Below, piece after piece: positions 10,902-22,265 of a stretch of 64,000 nucleotides of DNA. The position numbers were made by a program, and so were the translations under genes. The notes under the pieces are model-generated. The model was not told the origin of the DNA, ran no database searches, and was given only the letters and a program-made list of their open reading frames with translations. Origin of the DNA: Dipteronia dyeriana (taxonomy: Eukaryota > Streptophyta > Magnoliopsida > Sapindales > Sapindaceae); assembly GCA_032871835.1 (NCBI GenBank), contig CM065297.1, forward strand, positions 43,835,098-43,899,097, in the 5' to 3' direction. How positions within the stretch are numbered: the stretch's first letter is position 1; each line of letters opens with the position of its first letter.

Positions 10902-13393
10902 TGTTAGGATTATGCTCGATAGAAAGAGTGTAATATTGTAATTGACAATCTTTTCATATTAATAAAGTGATTTCTAGTTTAAAAAATCTTATAGTATTTA
11001 CAGTTTAATTATTATAATTGTCAAAAGTAAATAATCATAAGGTCAAAAGACTATGAGAAAAGAAGAATTGTTCATACATCTAGATATGTATGAGGTAGAC
11101 ACAATTCTTTAGTTAGTCTTGAATAACATTCACAACTTAAGATAAAAGGTTGGGAGTCTTTATCGTGTAAAAGTTGTAGATTCTTTTGCTAGCATTTGAG
11201 TGGGATCAAATGTGTTATGATGAGTCTAAAATCATCAAAGTGTGGTGTCTTTGGGCAAAAGAATCTAGTGCACTGGGTGCATTGAATAGGATCAAAATGA
11301 AATACTTTAATCTATAACCGTCAATGGATAAAAGTTTTCATTTGAAGACAATCGGAGAGTCTATCTTAATCCTGAGATAAATGGTGGACTTATGGTTGCA
11401 AGTGTTATCATTTGAGCTATCAATGAGTACGATTATATAGCATAGTCTATCCTCAATAGTTTGGTGGTATTCATTTGTTAATCGATAGAGGACTTCATTT
11501 ATAGATATGAACATCGTGGCTCCATTTATTGAATGAGAATAGAATACCATCATATGGATGTTTTTGAGGTATTGGTTATTAAATCTTAACTTTAAGTTTT
11601 CAATAGTGTCTATTGAAACATGGCTTCTGGACAAGTCAAAATATCCAAGTTCAAAATGTGGTCATATGAGTAAATATGGTAACTTGGAGAGCTATAAGCG
11701 GTTTATGAGTTCTTGGCGATTAATGGTATTCTTCATGAGGATACACTTTCTCCAATAAGGTTGTCTAGGGTATGAATGAGTAACATCAACATATTCTATA
11801 TTTATTTAAGAGTTCAATTTTAGTTCTTTAGTGGAATGAACTAAAATTAAATAGATCTGACCTAAGTGAATCATTTGTTGATTGTGATTGGGTTGTGTCT
11901 ATTGGAGTTTAAATTTAGATAGCCCGCCAAGATCCCCAATCCACACGAACTTGCATGGATCACTTGAAATATTCTACCGGATCAGATTTAGGGGTCTATC
12001 TAGAATTGTAATAAGGCTTGAGAACATGTTTCTTTTTGTAAGAATAGGTCTAGTTCACATGTGGTCTTTTTATTATGGTCCAATGGATTTAATAAAATAA
12101 GAAAAATAATATATGACCCTTATATAAGGTATGGACGGCAAAGGCTATTGAGAATAGCTTAAATATATATTTTTTTATTTTTTTATTTAATTAAATGGAC
12201 ATTAATTAATTTGTTGATTGATTAATTATTTAATTAAAAGTCAAAAAAAAATTCCTAGTAGGAGATGGTCTCCTAAAACTATAATATTTTTGGTAGTATA
12301 GTTAATGTTAAAGACTATATTTGATAAGTAGATAAATAAAAGGAATTAATTATCTAATCAAATTAGGAAGTCTTTAATATGGTTACAAATACACTATTGA
12401 GTTGGATTAGGAGTCTTGGTGTAGGAAAGAATTCTTTTTGGAAAAAAGATTCTTGGTCACCAAGTAAAACTACTTAGTTGTAGAATTCTTCTTTGAAAAG
12501 GATTCTTAACCACCAAGTAAATCTACCTAAGAATAGAATTCTTGTCCATCAAGTAAATCCTTCTTAGGAAAGAATAAACTCTCCTAATCTATATCAAAGA
12601 GAATTTCGGCCAGCTATGTATATATATATATAAGATGATGATAGAATTAATTTTAGATAAGGATTCTTAACTACCAAATAAATCCACCTAAGGAAATGAT
12701 TCTTGCCAACCAAGTAAATCCTTCTTAGGAGAGTTTTAATCATCCTATATATATATATGAGTTTGAAATTCGGCCAGCCCATATAAAAAAAATTGCAAGA
12801 GAAATTTTGGCCAAGCTTGGGAATTTCTAAAGAGAGATTTCGTCCAAGCAAGTAAGAATTTTGAGGGAGAAAATTTGGTTTTTACTCTAGATAAAATTCG
12901 ACCAACTCTAAGCAATAGTGTGTGAATTCAGCCAAGTAGAGAAAAAAGAGGAACGTTTTTGTTTTCGATAGTATACTAGTATCCTTTACATCAAAAGGGT
13001 TTTGTGTACAACATCAAATCAAGGTTCACGTGAGTTTCAATCAAATTGATTGATAATTCACAAGTGACCGGACGTTCTTAGATTTTTCTCTTGGAGGATA
13101 TTTGTAACTAACAAAGAAAAGATTTTGTTTGTCTCCATCCTCAGGTATACAATTTAAAGAAAGGGAGCCCACACTCCTAAGTGATTCACGCTCGTGATTG
13201 GATTGGAAGATCTTACGGAATCAATTCGTTGCTTGTTCAATCGTCACGAGAAAAAGGTACGATACTTTTATATATGTCAATTAATCTAGGGTTAAGGTTC
13301 TCGTTGTATAAAAGGGATTTTTTTTATTTATACGCAAACCCAAAATTTCGTTTTCTCACGCTTCCGTTGCGTTTTGAACTATTTTTCCCTACA
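10902..13393 (+). repeat. Solo copia LTR (long-LTR family) with perfect 5-bp target duplication
   Basis: Runs from TGTTAGGATTATGCTCGATA to TTTTTCCCTACA, about 2.49 kb, flanked by TTCAT at 10897-10901 and 13394-13398. There is no interior sequence, so it arose by LTR-LTR recombination. The paralogous sirevirus-like copy has an uninterrupted site near 43691-43711. A TATATATATATA run at 12744-12758, about 640 bp before the LTR end, could be the promoter TATA box; corresponding TATATA motifs sit at the same place in the other LTR copies. Short reading frames within it (11338, 11558, 11888, 13181) recur in the other copies and carry no known domain. Confidence 0.95.
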
Positions 13394-14008
13394 TTCATAT
13401 GTTTGTTTGTTTATCATTTATGGAATTCATACATAAATTTGATCATATATTATTCTTTATTGAGTTATGGTCGTTTCTGTTTCTCATTCATTAGATTTCA
13501 AGTTCAGAGTAAAAAGTTACGAAACTTTCCGGTTACTTACCATGCATTGTCTTTGTCTTCGTGTATCAAGTTGAATTCATAATTTCTGGACTAAGATTCA
13601 TAAGTGACCAAATGCATGGGAGAGCCCCGATTCGTAATCTAAAACTGATTCGAATTCTGAGTTCGGAGGCCAGAGAACGGTAGAAGAATGTGAAGGTTAG
13701 CGAGGGAGGAAGCAAGTTGCCAAATGTGACTTGCCACCCATCCCCAATGAGGCACATGGCCAACTTAGGGAAGAAGGGTTCTTACCCCTGAGATGGCCAT
13801 GCGCCTCATCGGGGATGTGAGGTGGCATGTTGCCGTTGGTCCTCCAATTCTTCTCTCTTCCTCACTCCTTTAAATATCACTTTCCCTCTCATTTTCTTTG
13901 TGTGATTTTAAAGAAGAAAATATCAAAAGACTTATGTAGAATTTTCTCTCTTCCAAACACCATAACTTTCTCATTTCTTATCCAATTTTAGTGATTCAAA
14001 TTAGAGAG
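13394..14008 (+). repeat. Sirevirus-like LTR copy 1, right part
   Basis: Continues the LTR after the TTCAT target duplication and parallels 43697-44117 plus 46539-46760 (shared TTGAGTT-TGG block, GGCCAGAGAACGG near 13670 versus GGCTGGAGAACGG near 43971, and CTTCCAAACACCATAAC near 13952). It ends abruptly at 14008, where the next unit begins TGTTGACGG. Confidence 0.65.
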
Positions 14009-15227
14009 TGTTGACGGTGATTTTTGGACTAATCCCCTATGACACAATTAAAGCAAAGTAACAACTGATTACAAACTAAAATAATGAGAAAGTAAATAAC
14101 ATGTAGAGTTTTATGTGGTTAAGCTCCAAAGTGGGGAAACGTCCACGGTTGCCATTGGTAGCAACAAGAATTCATTATGATGGAAAAATATTACACACTC
14201 AACCTTTGTGCTCTCGCTCATCAAATTGCGTTCACCCCTTTATAGATATTATCAGGGTCTAATTATATATTCATAGAACCCTAATTCTTGATGTACATGT
14301 AAGGAAAGTCTTTATTATTTAATGAAATTCTAACTTCTAAAAGTCGTGCCTTCTTTCTTCCCTGTTTTGAGTTTATTTGTATTTCAATTGTCTTTAGATC
14401 TCTTTCTTAATCTGGATTTTGATATCAATAAGGAAGTCTGATCCTTACCAGAACGTGCTTCTTGAAGCCTTGTTCTAGTCAGACTCTTTTTTAAAGTATT
14501 CGAGTCATGATTCCATCGAACTTGAGTGATGTCCATATGTCAGGCATTTGATCATCTTTTTCTTGACCATTCTCATTTTACCTCTGATTATTAATTCAAT
14601 CCCGACCCTGACCCCTACCATCTTGATAACCTGATCGGGTTCACTCCCCTTGATCACCTGCGTTACTTAGTTCGAGGGGGACTGGTAAGGTTTTCTCCGT
14701 CCTTCTTGAGTTGACTTAATCTGGTCTCCTAGTGATATGTCATCCCGACCCTGATCATTTGCTGACGTGTCACATCATCCAGTATTTTACAATGACAACA
14801 TCCCCTTAAACATACAAGACCGGGTATCTCATTCGAAATGGAACTCATTCGGCGAAGTATGTTTAACTTATAATTATTTTTTTTCATTATTTTTTTTTCA
14901 TGGTGTCCATAAATGCGCATTTAATGCTTTATGACTGAACGTTAATGTCAATCATGCTTGTTCTGGTTGATGCAATCATTCATCCACTTTTTCAAATTTC
15001 AAATGGCACGTGTTTTTTGTTCCATGTGCACCTACCCCATTCGCATCTGATGGTGTACGCTTGCTAGTATGATGTCATTTGCTTCTATATATAGCTCAAG
15101 AATTTTTCATTTTTCCCTTACGATTTCATAGTGATTTCTCACAAAACCCTAACCTTTCTTTTCCTTCGGATTTTTGGCTTTCCATTTTCAAACTTCTGTA
15201 TTTTCATCACATCCACGCACATCCCAG
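14009..15227 (+). promoter_or_regulatory. Upstream region of the Transposase_28-like pseudogene, with TATA box
   Basis: The segment begins TGTTGACGGTGATTTTTGG, the form of an LTR start, exactly where paralogy with the sirevirus-like LTR stops. No second copy was found to prove it is an LTR. A TATATATA box lies at 15086-15093. The expected transcript start is about 30 bp downstream in a pyrimidine-rich stretch (15115-15160, with an ACAAAACCCTAACC motif), a typical plant promoter arrangement. Confidence 0.5.
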
Positions 15228-15447
15228 GTATGGACCCAACTCGTCGTTATCATTATTTTAAACTTCTCATGCATGCTATCGAGGATGGAGATAAATAAAA
15301 TATCGCTAGGCTTGAGTCTCTTCTTTGGGGTCATTTCCTTTAATCCCAACCCATTGCTTTAAACGTAGATTGTTCTGTGGCCCGTCCCAGGTTTATTCCT
15401 TCTTTTTTTTAACCCTTTTGGTTCCATTTCTGTTGGTGTCCATTCAG
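15228..15447 (+). other. Putative 5'-UTR intron
   Basis: The donor CAG|GTATGG at 15228 and an acceptor ending TTTCTGTTGGTGTCCATTCAG at 15447 flank a T-rich 220-bp segment directly before the first ATG (15450). The fit is good for a plant leader intron but unproven. Confidence 0.5.
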
Positions 15448-16350
15448 ATATGTTGAAGACAATAAGGAAAACTTCTAAGGCTTCTCCTAAAGAGACTGCT
15501 TGCTTGGCGTGTGGCTTTAAGATTGCTTCTCAGACATTGAAGATGAAGGATGTCCCGAGGGAACGACGAGCTTGTAAGCTGAGATTTTCTTTTGATCATC
15601 CATGCACCTTCGACCTCAAGATAAATGTGGTGACAGATGAGGAGCTTACAAAATTTAAGGATCGATTTGACCTTCCTCACTAGGTTTAGCTGTCTTGTAG
15701 TGGTGATCACGCAGTGTGGAATCTTCCCTCTGGTGCAGTTGAGATTTTTGGGGCCATGCTATCCTCTAGAGTCACCTTCTTCTTACAACCCTTCATTGCT
15801 TGCTTCTTGGTACCCCACTCAACTGACTGCCAATTCATATCGGATGTTGATAAGACTACGACATTTATGGAAAAATATTGGGGCAAAGTACCTATCGACC
15901 CCACAAGAGATATGCAATTTCTATACCTTAGGTTGATCAGATACAGGTGGGACATTTTATCTCTAATCGATGTCACCGAGCAATTGGATCCCTCATGGTA
16001 ATAAGGAAAAGCCTACCTCTCCAATGCATAAATACCACAAAGGTTTCATTTGGGGGTTTCCAACTTCAAACAAATATTGGAAGAACATATGGTTCTTTAT
16101 CAGTAGAGATTGGGGTGAGGTTGTGGTAGCCAATCTAAACCATCGGCTAAATCGAAGTAGAGTCCCAAGGCATTTCTGTAGCTCTGAGCTATGGAACAAG
16201 ACTGCACCCATTATGACCCAGGAGGAAGCCAATACAGTTGTCAAGGCGGCCCAACTCCTTGGGAAATCAAGGACCGCCACTGCTTGTACTCAGAGAGAGA
16301 GTTGGTTAAATTGTGTCTATTTCTCGAGATATCCGTTCGGCGCAGGCGCA

Positions 16351-16441
16351 GTAAGTTTCTGTTTCTGTTTCTAATCTTTCTAGGTGGTGGCTTATTATTA
16401 TTGTTATTACTCATTACTTTCTGTAACGCCATCCTTTTCAG
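16351..16441 (+). other. Predicted intron 1 of the Transposase_28-like pseudogene
   Basis: A canonical GTAAGT donor at 16351 follows the FGAGA coding end. A T-rich tract precedes CAG at 16439-16441. Reading resumes with FELDIVAGEQAKKAK. Length 91 bp. Confidence 0.65.
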
Positions 16442-16816
16442 TATTTGAACTGGACATTGTCGCTGGTGAACAAGCGAAGAAGGCTAAAAACCTCGATCGG
16501 GTGAGCCGGAAAGCCACTGTTGACCAAGTGGCTCAAGGCATTGCTCCTCCGAAACATGACTTAGTGAAACATGTGTATGAGTCTGATCATGTCTTTCCGA
16601 CAGTTCCTACTGACTAGGCTATGGCAATGGTCGTGATCCTCCTCTCCCTCGAAGTGCTCGGAGGGGATCATACAGAGATAGGTCTGGTTCGGTTCATTCC
16701 TCTAAAGAGGGATTTGATCTTAAGAGGCCCTATAGAGAAAGATCAAGCCAGGACAGGCCCACTAGGGATAGGTGAGGTCGAGATGAGCCTAGCAAGGGTA
16801 AGTCCCATAGAATTAA

Positions 16817-19138
16817 TGTAGGGAAAATACGCACAGCGGAAGTGTGAAAAATCGGAATTGGGGTTTCGGTATAAATAAAAAAAAATTCCTTTTAAATAAC
16901 AATAACCTTAACCCTAGATTAATTGATGTATATAAAAAGTGTCGTACCTTTTTCTCATGACGATAGAACTAGCACCGTATTGAATCCACAAGATCTTCTA
17001 ATCCAACCATGAACGTGAATCACCTAGGAGTGTGGTCTCCCTTTCTTTAAATTGTATACCTGATGATGGAAACAAACAAAATCTTTTTGTTTGTTAGTTA
17101 CAATAATCCTCCAAGAAGAAAGCAATTAACGTTAGGTCACTTGTAAATTATCAATCAATTTGATTGAAACTCTCGTGAACCTTGATTCGATGTTGTACAC
17201 AAAACCTTTTAATGTAAAGGCTACTAGTGTACTATTGAAAACTAAACATTCTTTCTTCCTCAAAAATCTACTATTTCTTAGACTTTATCGAATTTTGTCT
17301 GGAGCAAAAAAAAAAAATCTCCCTTAAAATCTATGGTAGCCGAATTCTCTCTCCAAAAAGAACTAGGGCTGGCCGAATTCTTCTCTTTGAAAAACTACGG
17401 GCTGGCCGATATTATCAAGAGCAATTACCTTAGGAATGGTCGAAATTCCCTTCATATAAATATATATAGGGCTGTACGAAATTCTTCTTGGAAATTTATT
17501 AGGATTTCAAATCCTTTCCTTAGAAGGATTTACTTGGTTGTTAAGAATCCTTTCCTTAGGTGTATTTATTTGGCGGTTAAGAATCCTTTTCAAAGAAGAA
17601 TTATACCCTTAGGTAGATTTACTTGGTGACCAAGAATCATTTTCAAGAAATAATTCTTTCCTACACAAAGACTCCTAATCCAACTCAATAGTGTATTTGG
17701 AACCTATATTAAAGACTTCCTAATTTGATTAGATAAATAATTCCTTTTATTTATCTACTTATCAAATATAGTCTTTAATATTAATTATATTACCCACCAT
17801 AGTATAATTTTAGGAGACCATCTTCCGTTAGGAAAAATATTTTGACTTTTAATTAAATAATTAATTAATCAACAAATTAATTAAATTCCATTTAATTAAA
17901 TAATAAAATAAAAAACAATAAATTAAGCTATTTTATATAGCCTTTCCACCCAACATATATATATATGGGCCAATATATTATTTTTCTTATTTTATTTAAT
18001 CTATTGGACCTTAACAAAAAGTCCACATGTGAACTATACCCATTCTTACAAAAGAAACAAGACCACATGCCTGAATACAGTTCTAGATGGACCAATAAAT
18101 TAGTCCAGTAGAATATATCAAGTGATCCAAGCAAGTTCGTGTAGATTGGGGATCTTGGCGGGCTATCTCAATTTAAGCTCCAATAGACACAACCCAATAA
18201 CAATTAACAAATGATTCACTTAGGTCCGATCTATTAAATTTAGTTCATTCCACTAAAGAACTAAAATTGAACTCTTAAATAAAGATAGAATAAGTTGATG
18301 TTACTCATTCGTACCCTAGACAACCTTATTGGAGAAAGTGTAGCCTAGTGAAGAATATCAGTAATCGCAAGGGCTCATAGACCGCCTATAGCTCTTCAAG
18401 TTATCATATTTACTCATATGACCACATATTGAACTTGGATATTTTGACGTGTCCAGAAGCCATGTTTCAATAGACACTATTGAAAACTTAACGTTAAGAT
18501 TTAATATCCAATACCTCAATGCATCCATATGATGATATTCTACTCTCATTTAATAAATGGGGCCACGATGTTCATATTGATAAATGAAATCCTCTATCGA
18601 TTAACAAATGAATACCATAAAACTATCGAGGATAGACTATGCTATATAATCTTACTCATTGATAAATCAAATGATAACACTTACAACCATAAATCCATCA
18701 TTTATCTCAGGACTAAGATAGAATCCCCGATTGTCTTCAAGTGAAAACTTTTATTCATTGACGGTTCTAAATAAAGTATTTCATTGTGATCCTATTCAAT
18801 GCACTTAGTGCACTAGATTTTTTTTTCCCAAAGACACCACACTTTGATGATTTTAGACTCATCATAACACCTTTGATCACACTCAAATGCTAGAAAAAGA
18901 ATCTATAACTTTAACAAGATAAAGACGCCCAACCTTGATCTTTTGTTGTGAATATTATTCAATACTAACTAAAGAATTGTGTCTACCTCATACATATCTA
19001 GATGTATGAACAATTCTTCTTTTCTCGTAATCTTTTGACCTTATGATTATTTATTTTTGACAATTATAGTAATTAAACTATAAATGCTATAAGAATTTTT
19101 AAACTTGAAATCACATTATTAATATTTAAAGATTGTAC
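16817..19138 (-). repeat. Copia LTR (long-LTR family) inserted in the pseudogene
   Basis: On the plus strand it starts TGTAGGGAAAATACG and follows the same order of blocks as the other family LTRs up to AAAGATTG near 19135. It lacks the last ~55 bp seen elsewhere (the segment ending CGAGCATAATCCCAACA). ATTAA directly precedes it (16812-16816) and recurs at 19139-19143, consistent with a 5-bp target duplication. Removing LTR plus one ATTAA keeps a single reading frame of the pseudogene across the junction. It is a solo LTR with an aberrant terminus. Confidence 0.85.
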
Positions 19139-19956
19139 ATTAACGATCAGGGTACCTTAACTGAGTTGATTGTAAGGGAGCGGCGGTCGAAGAAGAAAGG
19201 GGACCAAGTAGTTTCAATGCCCTCCGCTGCCCCATCTGAACCAACTGAGGCCACTGTAGCATCAATACCTCCAACTTGTCCCCTACCTGCTCAGATGCAA
19301 CCCGTTCATTCCCTTAAAGGGCTCTCAACACATAGTCCGAGGAAAGCTCCCATGGAGTTTTTGGTTTGACTTCAGATAGTCTTCACTGGCTCAGACTCTG
19401 ATGATGATGAAAGCAACTTAGAAGAGTTATTTATTGACAGCGATCTGCTGGATGTCACGAAGGAGCAACTGCTGGACATCATGAATGAGTAAATGTTGGG
19501 TCCGGTGTTGAAGTTGAGGACAGGTGCTGCGGTTAAATTAGTTAAGGATATTCATGCAACCTAGTCTAGGGGTATTCACCCTCTTACACCATCTTGATTC
19601 CTTCAAGAGGGTGGTGTCAGTGAAGGTCAAGCTCTCGAGGGGCAAGTTGCGAAGCTCCTGAGGTTGTCTTTTAGGCCAGTGAGAGTATCATAGCTTTGCA
19701 GATGCTAAACACAGTTGGCACGACCCCTCTTATGGCATTTCCAGCTACCTCATCTTCTAATTGACCCACCCTATCAGTGATTCTTGATGCTTCAGCCTCT
19801 GGGTCTCATCACCCAGATGATTTTTAAGTTGACCCCCTCTTCGTGTTTCACTCCAAGTCAGCCGGTGAGGGATATATCAGTGACGGTTATTGAAAGGAGG
19901 CTAGGGCTGCTAATCCCTGTGAGGAGATTCACATGATATTTAACAATGGAATTTTT

Positions 19957-20025
19957 GTATGTGCCTTTCGAATCACCTTTTACTCACTAACTTTTTGATT
20001 TCCCTAACCCTTACTCCCTTTTTAG
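19957..20025 (+). other. Predicted intron 2 of the Transposase_28-like pseudogene
   Basis: Donor GTATGTGCC at 19957 and acceptor CCCTTTTTAG ending at 20025 bracket a T-rich 69-bp stretch between the FNNGIF coding end and the VEELSWALVDKKKQ start of the coiled coil. Confidence 0.65.
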
Positions 20026-21033
20026 GCGGTGGAGGAGCTTTCCTGGGCGTTGGTGGATAAAAAGAAGCAGGTTACGGAGATATCTCGACTGAAGAGGGCC
20101 ATTGCGTAGAAAGATGATACCCTCAAGTCTTTCTTTACCAGCGCCTCTAAAGTTAAGCAGTATGAGGATCAACTAAAGGCCTATACTACGACCAAGCTTG
20201 CCCTGAGAAAGACCATATCGAAGGTCCAGGGTAGGGCTTCAGCTTTTGAGGAAACTCTCAGGCAGCTTACCACAAGGAATGTTGAGCTAGAGAAGAGGGT
20301 TGCCAATGTTGAACTGTTGAACGCTTAACTTGAGTCGAGTGCCATCTTGGATTAGACAGGTGCAAAGACAGCCTATGAAGAGACTCAACTCGCCCAAGAC
20401 ACCCTTACCTCTGCCTAGTAGTTAATGTTTGAGACGCAGCAGGCATCTGATGAGACTCGGATACAATACGAATTCCTGGCTAAGGACTTAGAGCAACAAC
20501 AAGTTAGTATGAAGGTGCTTTCTCAGATGGCTAGGTCAGCCCTCGAAGTCTAGAATGTGGACTGCTATAAGAGATCTCTAGCTTTTGATACAGTCATACT
20601 AAGGGAATTCGAGATGTAGCAGACTACCGCTAGGGATTTTTTTGAGGTCAATGAGAGATCTTCGGAGGAGGCTCGCCGTAAATGGGACAGAGCTATTATG
20701 AAACAGAAGAATGAGTCCCTAGAAGCTACAAGGAATCAAATGATTCATTGGAGGGCTTACTACAGATCCATCGGGAAGGATCCTTATCCGAAGCATCTGG
20801 AGCTTCTTTTAACGTTTTCTCTGGTAGTTTTTCATGCTAATGAGGAAAGCAGTGCCTTAACCAAGGGTGCCGATGTTGGTCCTTTTCTAGGTACTAACTA
20901 TTCTCTCTTTATGGCTGATGAGCTCGAGGACAACATCATTTGGCCGGATTTTGAAGACTTGAGCCAAGGTGGTGGTTATCCCTTTTCTGGCGGTTATGTG
21001 CCCGGAGGCCCTTCTAGCACTCCAAATGCTTAA

Positions 21034-21790
21034 GATTTTTTATTTTTTATTTTTTATTTATATCACTTTTTATAATTACTAATCTGCAATCACATGCTCC
21101 ATGAACAAAATGAAATTTATTTTCTTTGATGTTTCTTAATGCTTTATTATTAATTGTAAGCACTTGTTAACTTGAACTTTATGCATCGAGCCATATCTAA
21201 GTTAACCATTTCTGTTGTGATCATGCCCTTTCACTTGATTTCTCTTATTTTGACCAGGACGTTCTACTAACCCTTGCTACGTTGAGGTTGTTGTCCTAAC
21301 TCTGGTCAAATAACTTCATATGATAGAGCTTGTAACAGCCCTTACGTAGGTAGGGTCGGGGGACCCTTCGGGTTAGCCGATAGGTTTTTCGGGCCCCCAA
21401 CCATCTTAATGCTTTTATGTCAGGAAGTGTTCATTTATAACCCATTTGCATGGTATTTAGTTCATAGACTCTTGACTTTTATCTATCAACTAAGTCATGT
21501 GGACGTCTCCTAATAGTCTCTTGTATTTTACTGACTTAACAGGTGCCATGATAGCACCTATTTTTAAGCAAAAATACTTATCCTTTGTTCAACTTTTGGC
21601 GCATCCCATCAGGCGTTTATGACCTGAAGGCGCCCTAGCGGTGCTTTATTGCACTCAGCTAGTCTTGGTGAGTGTACACTGTCTTTGCGACATATGTTTT
21701 TGGTCCTCTCGGGCGCCCCCACCTGACACTGAATGATTTCTAGGTGGCCCCGAGATTGCTTTTATATGTAGAAGCAAGGTTTTTGAACAC
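21034..21790 (+). other. 3' flank of the Transposase_28-like unit, noncoding
   Basis: An AT-rich 3' region (TTTTTTATTTTTTATTTTTT at 21036) is followed by a G/C-rich patch, AGGGTCGGGGGACCC near 21352 and GGGCGCCCCCACC near 21714, that differs from the surrounding composition. No ORF is supported. It ends where the next LTR family begins (about 21791). Confidence 0.45.
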
Positions 21791-22265
21791 TGTGGGAGAG
21801 AGGAGAAATGATTCTAAGATTCAGAATTGGTCTATTAGATGATGAGAACAAGATATATATTTATTGGGATTCTAAAATAGGGCTGAAAATGCTGATGTGG
21901 CAGTCCTGACGAGTAAAATGCACGGGTAGTGACCCGCGAGATTCCCTGTTTCTTGATTCTCAACTCACGGCTATTGGCAAATGCACGGTTGTGCACGAGT
22001 TCAGACCCGCGCATTGACCTGATGTCTTGTTTCACTTCAATGTGCACGGGTAGTGACCTTCGCAAGACCAGCGCACCTGACCTTTATACTTCATCAGTTT
22101 TTTGACCTTTTTCCACACAAAACTGCATCTTTTATCCAATAGTCCGGAATGTACCTAATCACCTGAAAACACAAATAAAGAGCCATAAGGGACGTAAAAA
22201 CATCTGAAAACGAGACAAAGGTTAAGCAAATGAGGGCAAAATATATAACAATTTTGGCACGATTA
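21791..22265 (-). repeat. LTR fragment, GCTGCCGGG-primed family, outermost copy
   Basis: Similar to 36410-36742 and to the right end of 37539-39094 (shared TGTGGGAGAGAGGAGAAATG, AAAATGCTGATGTGGCAG and GCGCACCTGACCTT motifs). It ends at GGCACGATTA, matching the GGCACGATCA terminus of the copy at 29206-31200. Only the U3-side ~475 bp remain; the left is cut by the preceding unit. Confidence 0.7.

Larger units (their letters stand above)
15450..21033 (+). pseudogene. Putative gypsy-type transposon protein (Transposase_28-like) with C-terminal coiled coil
   Basis: The protein starts MLKTIRKTSKASPK at 15450. After a frame change it shows the PTQLTANSYRMLIRL segment (about 15800-15860) and then GFPTSNKYWKNIWFFISRDW (about 16050-16110), both matching the conserved core of plant 'putative gypsy type transposon' (Transposase_28) proteins. 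A low-complexity Arg/Ser-rich linker (16620-16816) follows. After an inserted LTR there is an acidic region (GSDSDDDESNLEE near 19390) and a long heptad-rich coiled coil (20030-20700), ending in an acidic/Gly-rich tail at 21033. Two more introns are predicted. Many stops are TAG at expected Gln positions, so it is a pseudogene. The family's role is unknown; it is found in or near Tat-type retroelements. Confidence 0.65.

Noticed and set aside
11338..12100. Reading frames that recur in several places (similar frames at 4272, 18529, 51445)
   Set aside because: Recurrence comes from the repeated copia LTR. The frames are not conserved as proteins and are broken in some copies.
14009..15100. Calling the upstream region a confirmed LTR
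   Set aside because: It starts TGTTGACGG at a clear boundary but no second copy, primer site or target duplication was found in the window.
15130..15165. AAACCCTAA motif as telomere-like repeat
   Set aside because: A single occurrence in a pyrimidine-rich leader; such telo-box motifs are common in plant 5' regions and there is no array.
21341..21405. GC-rich GGGTCGGGGGACCC...GGGCCCCC stretch as riboswitch or terminator
   Set aside because: Pairing is possible but irregular, no known riboswitch class fits, and the context is a retroelement 3' region.
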